This document shows, piece after piece, positions 5,720 to 5,826 of a stretch of DNA of 5,826 bases. Made by a program: the position numbers and the translations under genes. The number at the start of each line of letters is the position of its first letter. The stretch's first letter is position 1. The notes below the pieces were generated by a model that ran no database searches, was not told the DNA's origin, and worked only from the letters and a program-made list of their open reading frames with translations. The stretch lies in contig CAAFZP010000042.1 in the NCBI GenBank assembly GCA_900767585.1, forward strand, positions 1 through 5,826, written 5' to 3'. Source of the stretch: Lachnospiraceae bacterium. Its GTDB lineage: Bacteria; Bacillota; Clostridia; Lachnospirales; Lachnospiraceae.

Positions 5720-5826
5720 GAACCTTTGACAAATTAATAACATGTGAACCCTGAAAATTTCTTTAAGATATTTTCAAGGATTTGATACAAATCCTATTCA
5801 TTCATTAGAATGGAAACACAATGAAC
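5720..5826 (+). other. Probable pre-rRNA leader or spacer (rRNA gene expected beyond right edge)
   Basis: There is no open reading frame here. The block GAACCTTTGACAAATTAATA (5720-5739) followed by ACATGTGAACCCTGAAAAT resembles the CCTTTGAAAACTGAATAAC element found before 16S and 23S rRNA in many Firmicutes. The Clostridia spacers I remember continue similarly. After it come three inverted repeats in a row: TGAAAAT/ATTTTCA (5752-5758 with 5770-5776), AGGATTTG/CAAATCCT (5777-5784 with 5788-5795) and CATTC/GAATG (5799-5803 with 5808-5812). Tandem serine tRNAs just upstream fit an rRNA-linked tRNA cluster. The mature rRNA is not in the window, so I cannot say whether 16S or 23S would follow. Confidence 0.5.

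Noticed and set aside
5726..5731. TTGACA as the -35 box of a second promoter before the rRNA leader
   Set aside because: No -10-like hexamer is found 15-19 bases downstream (the sequence there is around TGAACCCTGA). The hexamer is part of the CCTTTGA(A/C)AA leader motif.

Overview
The window looks like core, vertically inherited chromosome from a Clostridia bacterium, most likely Lachnospiraceae. That assignment is an inference from gene order, moderate base composition, strong AGGAGG-like ribosome binding sites, and a small membrane protein of a kind I associate with that family. I see no transposase, integrase, phage gene or CRISPR array.

Positions 1-5360 hold eight tightly packed genes, all on the + strand, that read as one operon. 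In order they are: the 3' part of a YcxB-like membrane protein gene (1-363); tsaE (347-790); tsaB (787-1503); rimI (1507-2022); a ribonuclease Z-like gene (2024-2935); an uncharacterised single-pass membrane protein (2942-3541); tsaD (3592-4611); and ispD (4611-5360). Neighbours overlap or lie within a few bases of each other. The only larger gap is 50 bases, before tsaD.

Functionally, the operon carries the second half of the t6A37 tRNA modification pathway. TsaB, TsaD and TsaE transfer the threonylcarbamoyl group to A37 of ANN-decoding tRNAs; the first enzyme, TsaC/YwlC, is not in the window. With them are an N-terminal acetyltransferase (RimI), a candidate tRNA 3' processing nuclease (RNase Z-like) and an isoprenoid pathway enzyme (IspD).

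Positions 5361-5826 are a stable-RNA region. An A/T-rich spacer contains a good sigma-A type promoter (TTGACA, 17 bases, TAAGAT). It is followed at once by a perfect 6-bp hairpin with a T-run, which could terminate the operon. Two serine tRNA genes follow, with anticodons UGA and GGA, neither encoding its CCA end. The last roughly 107 bases carry the AACCTTTGA...AATAAC block and a row of inverted repeats typical of Firmicutes pre-rRNA leaders or spacers, so an rRNA gene probably starts just beyond the right edge.

I found no clear new system. The points most worth checking are: a ribonuclease Z-like protein with altered HEAT- and HST-type motifs and an altered tRNA-binding arm; an unexplained membrane protein inside a tRNA-maturation operon; tsaB and rimI sharing one reading frame separated by a single TAG; and a promoter whose predicted start abuts a terminator-like hairpin.
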